A DNA stretch of 64,000 nucleotides, taken from positions 1-64,000 of the forward strand of contig NZ_BIMF01000002.1 in the NCBI RefSeq assembly GCF_004000945.1, read 5' to 3'. The stretch is from Paenibacillus lautus NBRC 15380 (GTDB lineage Bacteria > Bacillota > Bacilli > Paenibacillales > Paenibacillaceae). A program made the position numbers and the translations under genes. Positions 9,128 to 18,210 of the stretch are shown in pieces. The notes below the pieces were generated by a model. That model searched no databases, was not told the DNA's origin, and was given only the letters and a program-made list of their open reading frames with translations. Positions within the stretch are counted from its first letter, which is position 1. Each line of letters starts with the position of its first letter.

Positions 9128-9616
9128 ATGAAATCAACAACGTCCAAAGAAAACCAATTACAGCGCATAAGATACTCCGCGCGTAATGTATGGGCCGGAA
9201 TCTTATTCGGATTAGGTCTGGTCGGTTTTATCGATGAGGTTGTGTTCCACCAATTGCTGCACTGGCATCATTTCTACGATAAGTCTACAACCGAAATTGG
9301 ACTTGTATCTGATGGACTGTTTCATGCGTTCAGCTGGTTTGCTACCATCGGGTCCTCATTCATGCTTGCCGATCTGCATCACCGGAATGCATTCTGGCTT
9401 AAACGGTGGATTGGAGGCATTCTGCTTGGAGGCGGCGCCTTCCAGCTGTATGACGGCATCATTCAGCATAAATGGATGCGGCTGCACCAGATTCGTTATA
9501 ACGTCGATATCCGTCCCTACGATTGGGTCTGGAACCTGATTGCTGCGGGCATGATCATAGTTGGTCTGATTCTCATCGTGCGAACTCAAAACCGTGTCCG
9601 TTCCAAGGAGGCCTGA
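9128..9616 (+). CDS. DUF2243 membrane protein
   Basis: Small polytopic membrane protein (about 162 residues, four hydrophobic segments) matching the DUF2243 pattern: GxxGFIDEVVFHQLLHWHHFY near the N-terminus, with several conserved His that could bind metal or heme. An ATG also occurs at 9119 but overlaps the ribosome site GGAAGAGG (9111-9118). The ATG at 9128 has correct spacing and is preferred. The CtaG-family gene follows after 4 bp, so the two are likely co-translated. In other Bacillota DUF2243 genes often neighbour ctaG, which suggests, without proving, a role in copper or heme-copper oxidase maturation. Confidence 0.8.
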   Translation: MKSTTSKENQLQRIRYSARNVWAGILFGLGLVGFIDEVVFHQLLHWHHFYDKSTTEIGLVSDGLFHAFSWFATIGSSFMLADLHHRNAFWLKRWIGGILLGGGAFQLYDGIIQHKWMRLHQIRYNVDIRPYDWVWNLIAAGMIIVGLILIVRTQNRVRSKEA

Positions 9617-9620
9617 TCCT

Positions 9621-10445
9621 ATGATGAGTAACCATTCGCTTGATCATGGGGCTGGAATGTCCGGAGCCTCTGCTTCATGGACCTTCTGGGAATGGATCAT
9701 GGGTGGCCTAATCTTTGCGCTTCTCATTCTTCTATATATAATTGCTGCTGCGATCTCCAATCGCAACTACCGAATTTGGCCGATCCATCGTTATGTTTGC
9801 TGGGTTGCGGGTATGCTTTGCATTGTTTTGCCGCTGATTGGTCCGCTAGCGCGACTCGCCCCTGCGAACTTCACGATCCATATGCTCGGACATCTGCTGC
9901 TCGGTATGCTGGGACCGCTGTTGATTGCATTCTCCGCGCCGATGACGCTGCTGCTCAGGTCTACACCCGTTCCATTCGCCAGACGAATCACTCGTTTGCT
10001 GAAGAGCAAACCGGCCCAAATCTTTGTTCATCCGGCGGTAGCGACCTTGTTGAATATCGGTGGACTATGGATCCTGTACACAACCGGCTTATTCATGGCC
10101 ATGCATCATAACTTTTTACTGCATATCGTCGTGCATTTTCATGTTTTTGCAGCCGGGTATTTATTTACGGTATCTTTGATTTACGTGGATGTGGCTCCGC
10201 ACCGTCGCAGCTTTCAGACTCGCACGATCATCCTGATGATCGCCATTGCCGGACATGGAATACTCTCCAAATACCTATATGCCCATCCACCCGATGGCGT
10301 ATCTTCGGAACAGGCCCAGCTCGGCGGAATGCTGATGTATTACGGTGGCGACGCGGTTGATCTTATTCTAGTGTTTTGGTTGTGTATGCAATGGTATAAG
10401 TCGGCGAGCCCGCGACCTGCTGCATCCATCCAACCCTTGGATTAA
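9621..10445 (+). CDS. ctaG: CtaG-family cytochrome c oxidase assembly protein
   Basis: A 274-residue membrane protein with about seven transmembrane segments and the caa3-type CtaG pattern: HMLGHLLLGMLGPLLIAFSAPMTLLLR in the middle, conserved His in the membrane (MHHNFLLHIVVHFH), and C-terminal DLILVFWLCMQWY. CtaG of Bacillus is needed for caa3 oxidase assembly, probably in copper delivery. The ATG at 9621 has AAGGAGG nine bases upstream and is preferred over an earlier GTG. It forms a pair with the DUF2243 gene and its last 4 bp overlap the 3' end of the converging VanW gene. No oxidase genes are adjacent. Confidence 0.85.
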   Translation: MMSNHSLDHGAGMSGASASWTFWEWIMGGLIFALLILLYIIAAAISNRNYRIWPIHRYVCWVAGMLCIVLPLIGPLARLAPANFTIHMLGHLLLGMLGPLLIAFSAPMTLLLRSTPVPFARRITRLLKSKPAQIFVHPAVATLLNIGGLWILYTTGLFMAMHHNFLLHIVVHFHVFAAGYLFTVSLIYVDVAPHRRSFQTRTIILMIAIAGHGILSKYLYAHPPDGVSSEQAQLGGMLMYYGGDAVDLILVFWLCMQWYKSASPRPAASIQPLD

Positions 10446-11374
10446 TCACCATTAACCGGATTGTGCTTGTTGTCACTCGTCTCCTCCGGCAGCATGTTGG
10501 AGATGCTTGGTACGTTACGCGGCTTATATTCAATGAGTTCAGAAGAGTATATCGCAACGGTCATTCTTCCCCCATTACCGAATGCCCGGATGAGGATAGG
10601 CTGATTATAGGCGTTCTCAAAAACAAAATCGGGTCCTCCCCAGCTCACCGTAGCATCGCGCCCCGGCAGCACATACGGGACGTTCCGGCTGTGAGAGTAG
10701 CGCTTTACAATCTGTAAGCCTGCACGGTCAATGGCATTATACAGTGTGGAAGAGACCTGACAAATCCCTCCTCCCACTCCCTCTGATAATTCGCCCCTGA
10801 CGATAACGCCGGCACGCTTGTAACCTCTGTCCACCGTTCTCATGCCAACCACCTGATTAAACGAGAAGGTTTCTCCGGGGAATACGACTGCACTGTCAAT
10901 CGCCTGAGCAGCTAACGCGATATTATGGGAACGATTTTTGTTGTTGGAATTAAAATAGGTGACATAGTAACCTATCGGTTTAACCCGAATGGAGGCTAGA
11001 AGCTCGGTATCCACCTTCGGATAAATCGGATACCTCGGTGCTTCGACGGAAGCGCCCCCAGTGCCGTACCAATATGAATAATATTGTTCCAGCAGTTTGC
11101 GTCGATCCAGTCTATGACCATTCTGCCCCGGAATGATTTGGCCACTGCTGCCAATCCGGGCGTTCCGGGCTTCCAGATAGGTTTTCCGATCAAGCGCATC
11201 CACCCATTGATCGTATTTATCCATATCCAGCAGCGGGAAAACATCAAGCGCATGTTCGCTTCGGCTCACGCTTGCCATGACTTTGCCTTCTTGCGTTATC
11301 ATTAAATTGTTGTTTTCCGGTTCATCCCCTTGCAGGAGCATAAACAATAGACCAAGGACTGATATCCATCTCAA
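10442..11374 (-). CDS. VanW family protein
   Basis: A 310-residue protein with an N-terminal hydrophobic signal-like segment (MRWISVLGLLFMLLQG) and a C-terminal VanW domain: FPGETFSFNQVVGMRTVDRGYK, then GGGICQVSSTLYNA with its conserved Cys, and SHSRNVPYV. VanW proteins are common in sporeformers; their biochemical role is unsettled, although the name comes from vancomycin-resistance clusters. There are no van genes here. The TTG start has AGGTG seven bases upstream. The gene is monocistronic and overlaps ctaG tail-to-tail by 4 bp. Confidence 0.85.
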   Translation of the reverse strand: MRWISVLGLLFMLLQGDEPENNNLMITQEGKVMASVSRSEHALDVFPLLDMDKYDQWVDALDRKTYLEARNARIGSSGQIIPGQNGHRLDRRKLLEQYYSYWYGTGGASVEAPRYPIYPKVDTELLASIRVKPIGYYVTYFNSNNKNRSHNIALAAQAIDSAVVFPGETFSFNQVVGMRTVDRGYKRAGVIVRGELSEGVGGGICQVSSTLYNAIDRAGLQIVKRYSHSRNVPYVLPGRDATVSWGGPDFVFENAYNQPILIRAFGNGGRMTVAIYSSELIEYKPRNVPSISNMLPEETSDNKHNPVNGD

Positions 11375-11502
11375 GCTGGTTCACCTGCTTTATCTTTGTG
11401 TTTTTCTCTATTCTTCGCGTTTTTGTACATATCCAGTTTCGTTCACTCTCTGGTATTATGATTGCATTACAGGTAATTCATTCAGATTGTTTTATAAACA
11501 AA

Positions 11503-11531
11503 AGAACCCGCACCATGAATGTGCGGGTTCT
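11503..11531 (-). terminator. Terminator of the Bcr/CflA transporter gene
   Basis: AGAACCCGCAC / GTGCGGGTTCT, 11-bp perfect stem with a 7-nt loop. On the minus strand the stem is followed by TTTGTTTAT. It lies 21 bp after the transporter stop codon. Confidence 0.85.
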
Positions 11532-11551
11532 CTATATGTCATAACTTTAAT

Positions 11552-12802
11552 TTACAAGGAGACAGGAGTCTCTTTCCTATGACTAAAGGGCAAAACAAGG
11601 AACAGAAACGAGCTTACGGCCAGCAATTCTGCAATCCCGATGACCGTTCCCATGGGGGCCGCGGTTGTTCCGTCTCCCAGGCCCACGAGTGGACTTGCGG
11701 CTGCACCTAATAACAATGGCAGTAATCCAAGAAGTGCGGACGCACTGCCTGATGTGTGGGCTGCTTGCTTCTGCATCGCCAGTGATGTTGTCGTTGCACT
11801 GACCATGCCGACGGCAGAAACAATCAGGAACAACATGGGTGCAATCAGCAGCAATCCGCCGCCGAGCCATGTGATCGCGAACAGCGACGTGCCTCCAAAG
11901 GCCGCTATGACCAGACCCGTTGTCAACAATTTGGTTTCCCCTGTACGGGAGGCTAATCTACCCGTAATTTGAGAGAACAGGACAATACCGACCCCGTTAA
12001 CGGCAAAGAACAGGCTGTACATTTGAGGGGATACGCCAAAGATATCCTGCAATACGAATGGTGACCCCGAGATATAAGCAAACATCGCGGCTGATACGAA
12101 CGCTTGGGAAAGCGCATAGCCGACAAATACGCGGTCCCGAACCAGCGTACCGAAGGTACGGAAGGTTTGCTTGATCCCGCCGTTGGCCCTTTTCTCCCGA
12201 TTGAGCGTTTCCGGAAGACCAAACCATACAGCGAGCAGCATAAGCAATCCAATCAGGAACAGAACGACAAAAACTCCGCGCCAAGAGACGAAATTAAGGA
12301 CAAACGCTCCGAATACGGGAGCGATAATGGGTGCTAAACCGTTGATCAGCATCAGCAATGTAAAAAATTTGGTCAGCTCCGAACCGGTGTATAAATCCCG
12401 GACGACAGCCCTGGATATGACGATACCGGCTGCTCCGCTTGCTCCCTGTACAAGCCGAAGCACAACCAGAACCCATATCGTTGGGGCAAACGCACACAGC
12501 AAGGAGGTAATCGAATAAACAATCAAGGATATGATGAGCGGTGCTTTTCTCCCCCGGATATCGCTGAGCGGGCCTGCCACAAGCTGTCCCAGAGCAAGAC
12601 CAAGTAAAAACGCCGTCAGGCTTAATTGGGCCAACGATGCTGACGACCCCAAACTCTCGGAGAGTTTAGGCAGTGCAGGTAAATACATATCAACGGAAAG
12701 CGGCCCGAAAGCCGAAAGAGATCCGAGAATCAAGGCAAACTGAAGCCTCTTCCTGCGAGTTAGAACTATGGCTGAACCGGCTTCATTCGTGGTCATCGAC
12801 AT
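11552..12802 (-). CDS. Bcr/CflA family MFS multidrug efflux transporter
   Basis: Major-facilitator proton antiporter of the Bcr/CflA (DHA1) type, about 416 residues with twelve hydrophobic segments. Motifs: GPLSVDMYLPALPKL in TM1, LGQLVAGPLSDIRGRKAPL (motif A, loop 2-3) and RLVQGASGAAGIVISRAVVRDLY in TM4. It should export drugs such as bicyclomycin-like or sulfonamide compounds, by family analogy. The ATG at 12802 follows an AGGAAAGGAAG ribosome site; an upstream in-frame ATG at 12841 has none. It is preceded on the same strand by the histidine kinase gene, and an inverted repeat (12884-12900) lies between them. Confidence 0.88.
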   Translation of the reverse strand: MSMTTNEAGSAIVLTRRKRLQFALILGSLSAFGPLSVDMYLPALPKLSESLGSSASLAQLSLTAFLLGLALGQLVAGPLSDIRGRKAPLIISLIVYSITSLLCAFAPTIWVLVVLRLVQGASGAAGIVISRAVVRDLYTGSELTKFFTLLMLINGLAPIIAPVFGAFVLNFVSWRGVFVVLFLIGLLMLLAVWFGLPETLNREKRANGGIKQTFRTFGTLVRDRVFVGYALSQAFVSAAMFAYISGSPFVLQDIFGVSPQMYSLFFAVNGVGIVLFSQITGRLASRTGETKLLTTGLVIAAFGGTSLFAITWLGGGLLLIAPMLFLIVSAVGMVSATTTSLAMQKQAAHTSGSASALLGLLPLLLGAAASPLVGLGDGTTAAPMGTVIGIAELLAVSSFLFLVLPFSHRKETPVSL

Positions 12803-12883
12803 ACGTTTTGTTACTTCCTTTCCTGCAACACATTGATGCATAAGTATAAAATTTCAGCAAACCATCTTAGGTTGCTAAATAAC

Positions 12884-12900
12884 TATCCTATCATAGGATA
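12884..12900. promoter_or_regulatory. Operator-like inverted repeat upstream of the Bcr/CflA gene
   Basis: TATCCTA-TCA-TAGGATA, perfect 7-bp arms, about 80 bp before the transporter start. A second looser pair (AGCAACC / GGTTTGCT on the minus strand, about 12855-12876) lies between it and the gene. Either could bind a repressor; no regulator gene is adjacent. Confidence 0.4.
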
Positions 12901-12928
12901 TATTTCGGTAGATTGCCATCCATTTTTT

Positions 12929-14491
12929 CTAAGCCAGTGGAATCCGCAAGGTAAACGTTGTGCCAATACCCAGCTCGCTATGCACTGTTATTCTGCCGCC
13001 ATGGTCCTCTACAATTTTTTGACACAGGGATAACCCAAGGCCGGTCCCTTCTTCTTTGGTTGTATAGAACGGATCAAAAATCTTGGCCAGATTTTCATCG
13101 GCAATGCCTTTACCGGTATCCTCAACTTCGACGACAGCCATTCGTTCTTCCGCCCTGAGCGAGATTCGGACGGAGCCGGTGTGCTCCATCGCTTGAAAGG
13201 AATTACGAATCAGGTTGATTAGCACCTGGATGATCTTATCACGGTCCATGACGATCTGGATCGGTTCATCGCTTATGTCCAGCATAAATACATGTCCATG
13301 CGAAGCTGCTTCGGATTCACACAACGAATAGACTCGTGTCATGCAGTCCGTAAGTGATTCTACCCTCATATTGCTGGCATGGGGCTTGGAGAAGTGCAAA
13401 AATTCTGCCGTTAGCTCCCCTACCCGCGTAATCTCCCCCATAATGACTTCATACCAGGGCTGAATGTTATAACTTTGAGTTTTGGAGAGTTGAATAAACC
13501 CTTTAATGGAGGTAAGAGGATTCCGAATCTCATGGGCCATCCCGGCAGCCAATTCCCCCACCATTTTCATCTTTTCCGTTCGGATCATTTCCTCCTGGCT
13601 TCTCATCCAGGAATTGCGCCGCATTTGAAAGATACGGTCCTCTGCAGTGCTGATCATCTCTTGATAATTTATAGCTTCATGCGGGTAACAAGTGATGCTA
13701 TAGGTCACCTGTACACCGATATTTTCAAAATGGAACATGCTGCTGTCGATATTGACGTGCTCGGGTAGCAGTATAGCAAAGCGGTCTCCCGCATATCGGG
13801 AGGCTGCCAGCATATCGTTCAGGAACAGTTTGCGCACGGCCCGTGAGAAACTGATCAGAATCTCATTGGCTGTGGAGATATCCTTGGCATTTAACGATTT
13901 GAAGTTGTTGATGTCCAGTAACACCAACTGAAAGGGCTTGTTCACCTCAATGAGATGCTGAACTTTATGCAAATATCCATCATAATTCAGAAGTCCCGTC
14001 AAGGGATCGTGATAGGTCAGGTAATCGTTTTGCTTATATAATTTCTTCTTCTCCGATTCAAGAAAGTTAACAAAATGAAAGGAAATGACGACGACAAAGG
14101 ATGCTAAGCAATCAAACACTGAAACCAGAATATGGTATTTTGTAAAAGGTACATAAGTCAGACGAATGATGGAATATTGAAGGACCATAAGAAGGCACAG
14201 CGGCATCGTTTCTATGAAACGCTCTTTTTTATTAATGAGATTGATGATTAGTATGTAATACAGCAAGATACACCAATTCAATTGGCTGACATAATGAAAC
14301 GCCCCGAGAAAGAGAAATTGTATACTGCGAAGCCATTCGTACTTTCGATCGAAAAAAACGGATGCATACAGTAACGATGCCGTGACCAGCATCAAAGGGA
14401 TTGACGTTTGATATCCAAGATAAACTGACGACACCATGATAAAAACCGATATCATTGGTACAAATAGGAGCTTGAGTACTATAAACGACAA
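12929..14491 (-). CDS. Sensor histidine kinase with degenerate GGDEF domain
   Basis: A 520-residue membrane kinase. Domains in order: five or six transmembrane segments (about 1-150), a GGDEF-like domain (about 165-300, with YHDPLTGLLNYDGY and LVLLDINNFKSLN), HisKA with the H-box GMAHEIRNPLTSIKGF (about residue 320), and HATPase with N-box LIRNSFQAM and G-boxes DTGKGIADE and GTGLGLS. The catalytic GGDEF signature reads AGDRF, so diguanylate cyclase activity is unlikely. The kinase half resembles Bacillus sporulation kinases (KinA-E type) that feed Spo0F. The TTG start has TTAGGAG nine bases upstream. There is no adjacent response regulator, so it is an orphan kinase; a phosphorelay role is inference. 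Confidence 0.88.
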   Translation of the reverse strand: MSFIVLKLLFVPMISVFIMVSSVYLGYQTSIPLMLVTASLLYASVFFDRKYEWLRSIQFLFLGAFHYVSQLNWCILLYYILIINLINKKERFIETMPLCLLMVLQYSIIRLTYVPFTKYHILVSVFDCLASFVVVISFHFVNFLESEKKKLYKQNDYLTYHDPLTGLLNYDGYLHKVQHLIEVNKPFQLVLLDINNFKSLNAKDISTANEILISFSRAVRKLFLNDMLAASRYAGDRFAILLPEHVNIDSSMFHFENIGVQVTYSITCYPHEAINYQEMISTAEDRIFQMRRNSWMRSQEEMIRTEKMKMVGELAAGMAHEIRNPLTSIKGFIQLSKTQSYNIQPWYEVIMGEITRVGELTAEFLHFSKPHASNMRVESLTDCMTRVYSLCESEAASHGHVFMLDISDEPIQIVMDRDKIIQVLINLIRNSFQAMEHTGSVRISLRAEERMAVVEVEDTGKGIADENLAKIFDPFYTTKEEGTGLGLSLCQKIVEDHGGRITVHSELGIGTTFTLRIPLA

Positions 14492-14670
14492 AGCGAATCA
14501 CTCCTAAATCACTATTACTGGCGCAAAATGTAGAACGGAGGCAAGTTTCACCAAATATGGTACACCATATGCATGCTTCTGAACAGCAGGAAAACACGAC
14601 TTTCAAAATAGCAAACGTGAATCTCTATCTGAAAATCGTGTTTATTCCTGCTAACCAGCTCGAATTCCGG

Positions 14671-15453
14671 CTACAATTCTTCGTACCGAATCGATATGAA
14701 CTGATGAGTTGTCGGATGAAACGCAACGGTTACGTATACACCGAATTCACGAGCCCCTTTCTTAAGCCATAGCTTAAATTTCTCCTCCGCCATTTCACTG
14801 GATATCGTGGTTCTTCCCATATAGAGGTAGTCGACTACATCCATATTGTATTTACGCTTCGTTTCCGTCACCGCGAGAGTTCCCCATGTGGCGTAAGCAG
14901 GGTCTTTACTGTTCACGGCATGGATCAGGGACTCTGCAATTTCCGTCAATTCCTGCTGCCTGATTTTTGATGAAGTGCGATTTGCAGCAGTTAGAAGGTA
15001 TTGCCAGTTTCCCTTTTCGAATACTAACAGCTGAAGCGTATTGATCGGTCCCTTGTAGAACTTTGCGGTTGTATGATCTGCCAGCTCCGATTCTAGAAAC
15101 GATAGATGTTTCAGCTGCTGTTTATTCTCCAGGGGATATAACTCGATTTTGTAGTCATGTTCAGGTTTATATCGGTTTTGATAATGAACCTCCAAATGCT
15201 CGTCCAATCCGCCCTTCATGTCATAACAGCGGCCATACTGATGCGTGAAATCTACGGGCGGCAACTGCGGCGGTAAGAAGATGGCTGTACCGAAATGTTT
15301 CTCACAGGTCCTTACAGCCTCCTCCACAAGCTCACCGCTGGATTCAAAGATAGCCTGCTGAAACTGATTCTTCGAAGATTCTTTTATTCCTTGATCATCA
15401 CCAGGACTTATCCCAAGCGATAAAACACCGGCTAATAAGATGCTGCCCAGCAT
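14671..15453 (-). CDS. Exported protein with DUF3889-like C-terminal domain
   Basis: About 260 residues. The N-terminus MLGSILLAGVLSLGIS looks like a short signal peptide. The C-terminal 80 residues (YATWGTLAVTETKRKYN, VDYLYMGR, EEKFKLWLKKGAREFGVYVTVAF) fit the DUF3889 pattern known from small exported Bacillus proteins such as YqzG. The middle (about 40-170) matches nothing I know. The start is set by AGAGGAGG before the ATG at 15453; the longer upstream reading lacks a ribosome site. It is transcribed divergently from the germinant receptor operon, with about 160 bp between. Function unknown. Confidence 0.7.
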   Translation of the reverse strand: MLGSILLAGVLSLGISPGDDQGIKESSKNQFQQAIFESSGELVEEAVRTCEKHFGTAIFLPPQLPPVDFTHQYGRCYDMKGGLDEHLEVHYQNRYKPEHDYKIELYPLENKQQLKHLSFLESELADHTTAKFYKGPINTLQLLVFEKGNWQYLLTAANRTSSKIRQQELTEIAESLIHAVNSKDPAYATWGTLAVTETKRKYNMDVVDYLYMGRTTISSEMAEEKFKLWLKKGAREFGVYVTVAFHPTTHQFISIRYEEL

Positions 15454-15615
15454 AGTAAACCTCCTCTTTACACCTCTAGATAAATCTGGCGTGCGTCTCT
15501 CATGCCTAAGATTCCCGCTTACGTTCATCCTAATTCGACATGGGATTCGTTGGATAAATCCAGGGAAAAGTACACACACTGTGACAGACTATGCAGGAAT
15601 CCGAGGTGAAAAGGC

Positions 15616-17121
15616 GTGGGGATGAAACAGAAGTTAAAATCCATGTTTCTGGTTAGCCATGAGCATTCTGAAGAAGGCCAAACTCACGAAAATCAACAGG
15701 ACCCTAACCCCCAGGAAGAAGTTAGACTAACGCTGCAGCATATCATCGACCAATTTGATGATGCCGCCGATTTTGTTCATAAAACCTATCATAAGGAACG
15801 TTTGCATGTACTGTATTTCAGCCATTTAGTCAATGAGGATCGGCTGGAGCGTGACCTGCTCCCCCCTGTGTTAACCGCTGAAGCGCCGCTTGCGTTGTTA
15901 ACAGAGCAATCCCAATTTAAACAAGTAACGGATACCAAAAAATGCGTTGAAGGCATTTTAAGCGGCATGGCGGCTATCTTTTATGAAGAAAACGCATTTC
16001 TGATCGATGTCATATTCCCGGTGTCCCGTACGGTTGCCGAATCCGAAACGGAATCCATCATTATTGGTCCGCACGAGGCGTTTACGGAACAAGCTTATAC
16101 CAATCTGTCGTTGATCCGGAAGCGCGTGCAGAGTTCTCATCTCAAAGTCATTAAATTGTCCGTTGGTGAAGTGACCAAATCTGATGTCTATGTTCTTTAC
16201 ATCCAAGACATCGCCAATGAGAACTACGTAAAAGAAGTAATAAAGCGAATTAAGGATATCGAAATCGATGCTATCCATGATGCGAACATGCTGATTCAGT
16301 GCATTGATGATGATCCCTATTCGATCTTTACACAATTTCTGACCACCGAGCGGCCGGATACGATTGCATCCAAGCTGGTATCGGGTCGTATCGTCGGGAT
16401 TATGGACGGGAGCCCCACCGCCTTCAGCGCCCCGGTCAACTTTTTTGAATTTTTCTCGTCTTCCGACGATTATTACCAAAGATGGAGCATAGGCACGGCA
16501 ACCTTGTTCTTGAGGTTTGCAGCGCTCATTATCACGGTGACGTTGACGGCCCTTTACGTCTCGGTGACCTCCTTTCACTATGAGATGATTCCGGAGAATC
16601 TAATCCTGACATTGACAGAGTCCAGAAGTAAAGTACCCTTCCCCCCGATTTTTGAAGCGCTGCTGATGGAGACTACCATTGAGCTGCTGCGGGAAGCCGG
16701 TGCCAGACTACCTACCAAAATTGGACAGACCATCGGCATCGTAGGCGGTATTGTGATAGGACAGGCTGCCGTGCAAGCGGGATTAACCAGTAACATTCTG
16801 ATCATTGCCGTCGCCTCTTCTGCTATTGCTTCCTTTGTTATACCCAATTATGTCATGAGCGCATCCTTTCGCCTCTTCCGCTTTGGGCTTATTGTAATGG
16901 CAGGATTTTGGGGCAATCTGGGTCTGGCCTTTGGACTGGCGTATATCGTCATTCACCTTAGCGGTTTGACGAGTATTGGCGCCTCTTATTTATCGCCTAT
17001 TGCTCCTTTTGAGCCCTATGACTGGAAAGATGTATTCTTGAGACTGCCTTTTTCCACATTGGCCAAGCGGCCAACCCAAGTCAAAGCAAGAAATAAAGTG
17101 AAGTTAAAAATGAAGAGGTGA
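15616..17121 (+). CDS. Spore germinant receptor A subunit (GerA/GerKA family)
   Basis: A 501-residue protein with the GerA family layout: a soluble N-terminal region (about 1-280), then several transmembrane segments (from about 295) and a basic C-terminal tail (KRPTQVKARNKVKLKMKR). Family landmarks include VSGRIVGIMDGSPTAFSAPVNFFEFF before the first membrane segment and PFPPIFEALLMETTIELLREAGARLP. It sits in the spore inner membrane and, with the B and C subunits encoded next, senses a germinant. Two starts are possible: GTG 15616 (GAGGTG seven bases upstream) and ATG 15622 (AAAAGG). It is the first gene of an A-B-C operon. Confidence 0.93.
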   Translation: MGMKQKLKSMFLVSHEHSEEGQTHENQQDPNPQEEVRLTLQHIIDQFDDAADFVHKTYHKERLHVLYFSHLVNEDRLERDLLPPVLTAEAPLALLTEQSQFKQVTDTKKCVEGILSGMAAIFYEENAFLIDVIFPVSRTVAESETESIIIGPHEAFTEQAYTNLSLIRKRVQSSHLKVIKLSVGEVTKSDVYVLYIQDIANENYVKEVIKRIKDIEIDAIHDANMLIQCIDDDPYSIFTQFLTTERPDTIASKLVSGRIVGIMDGSPTAFSAPVNFFEFFSSSDDYYQRWSIGTATLFLRFAALIITVTLTALYVSVTSFHYEMIPENLILTLTESRSKVPFPPIFEALLMETTIELLREAGARLPTKIGQTIGIVGGIVIGQAAVQAGLTSNILIIAVASSAIASFVIPNYVMSASFRLFRFGLIVMAGFWGNLGLAFGLAYIVIHLSGLTSIGASYLSPIAPFEPYDWKDVFLRLPFSTLAKRPTQVKARNKVKLKMKR

Positions 17122-17127
17122 GGACAA

Positions 17128-18204
17128 TTGAAAGAAAAACTATCTCAATTCCATACCGCGATCCTCATCTACATGATTCAAACGGGTGTTTATGTATTCA
17201 GCATTACCCAGGTCGAAGCCCAATATTTCGGAACAAATGGTTGGCTAATCACCATCCCGGTGTCCCTTATGATCTGTCTGAATATCTACATGATGTATTG
17301 GGTGTATCGGCTGGGCAAAGGACAGTCCATTTTCGAAATATTAGAAAAAAGTATTCCCAAGTTCATTCTGGTCCCCTTCTATCTGGCGATTAGTACGGTA
17401 TGGGCACTTATTGGCTGTCTCGTTGCCAAGGAGTATGTACTGATCTTTCAGATGTTCGCGTTCCCAACAACCAACCCCATGGTGTTCAAGATTGCGATCG
17501 ATGTTCTTGCATTTATGTTGCTGACCAAAGGGCTCTATAACATTTCCAAGGCTTCGACCGTTTTCTTCTGGACCACCATCTGGATGAGCTTGCTTATGCT
17601 ATATTTTGTTGGGGAATTCAGAATCGAGAGATTATCCCCCTATATTTTTAAAGACGGTTACAGCATGACCGAGGGTCTTTTTCAAATTTATTTGGCGTAC
17701 TTGGGTTATGAGCTGTGCTTACTTTTGTTTCCCTATACCGATAAGAAGACCAAACTGTTCAAGGCGGTATTCTATGGAAATTTAATTCGTACGGTATCCT
17801 ATACGCTCTTGGGCTTTGTTTCGTTTGGCGTAATTGGCTCGGATATGCTTAAAGTCATGTTATTCCCGTTACTGGACTTGCTGGCTTATATCAAGCTTCC
17901 ATTCGTTGAGCGAATCGAGAATCTTTTCTACGGCTTTTTCTTGTTTACCACCCTCATTACCCTTGTCCTTTACTTCTGGGCGGCTGGCGAAAGCACCCAA
18001 AGAGTTTTTCCAAAGGTCAAAATCCATGTCCACTATTTTTTTATCATTCTAGCAGCTTTGCTCATTTCCTACATTCCAACGGTATTGAACACAATCCGGG
18101 AGTGGCTTTTATTTCTGGGTTATATCCAGATTGGATTCGCCTACATAATGCCGTTGATACTAATACTTCTGCTGTTATGGCAGCGGCGCAAAAAGGCAGC
18201 GTGA
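17128..18204 (+). CDS. Spore germinant receptor B subunit (GerAB family permease)
   Basis: A 358-residue integral membrane protein of the endospore germination permease family (APC superfamily), with about ten transmembrane segments. It is the subunit thought to bind the small-molecule germinant. The TTG start at 17128 is supported by GAGGTGAGG, spaced 6 bp after the A-subunit stop, so translation is probably coupled. Length is normal for the family. The germinant (amino acid, sugar or nucleoside) cannot be deduced. Confidence 0.92.
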   Translation: MKEKLSQFHTAILIYMIQTGVYVFSITQVEAQYFGTNGWLITIPVSLMICLNIYMMYWVYRLGKGQSIFEILEKSIPKFILVPFYLAISTVWALIGCLVAKEYVLIFQMFAFPTTNPMVFKIAIDVLAFMLLTKGLYNISKASTVFFWTTIWMSLLMLYFVGEFRIERLSPYIFKDGYSMTEGLFQIYLAYLGYELCLLLFPYTDKKTKLFKAVFYGNLIRTVSYTLLGFVSFGVIGSDMLKVMLFPLLDLLAYIKLPFVERIENLFYGFFLFTTLITLVLYFWAAGESTQRVFPKVKIHVHYFFIILAALLISYIPTVLNTIREWLLFLGYIQIGFAYIMPLILILLLLWQRRKKAA

Positions 18205-18210
18205 TGTGAT

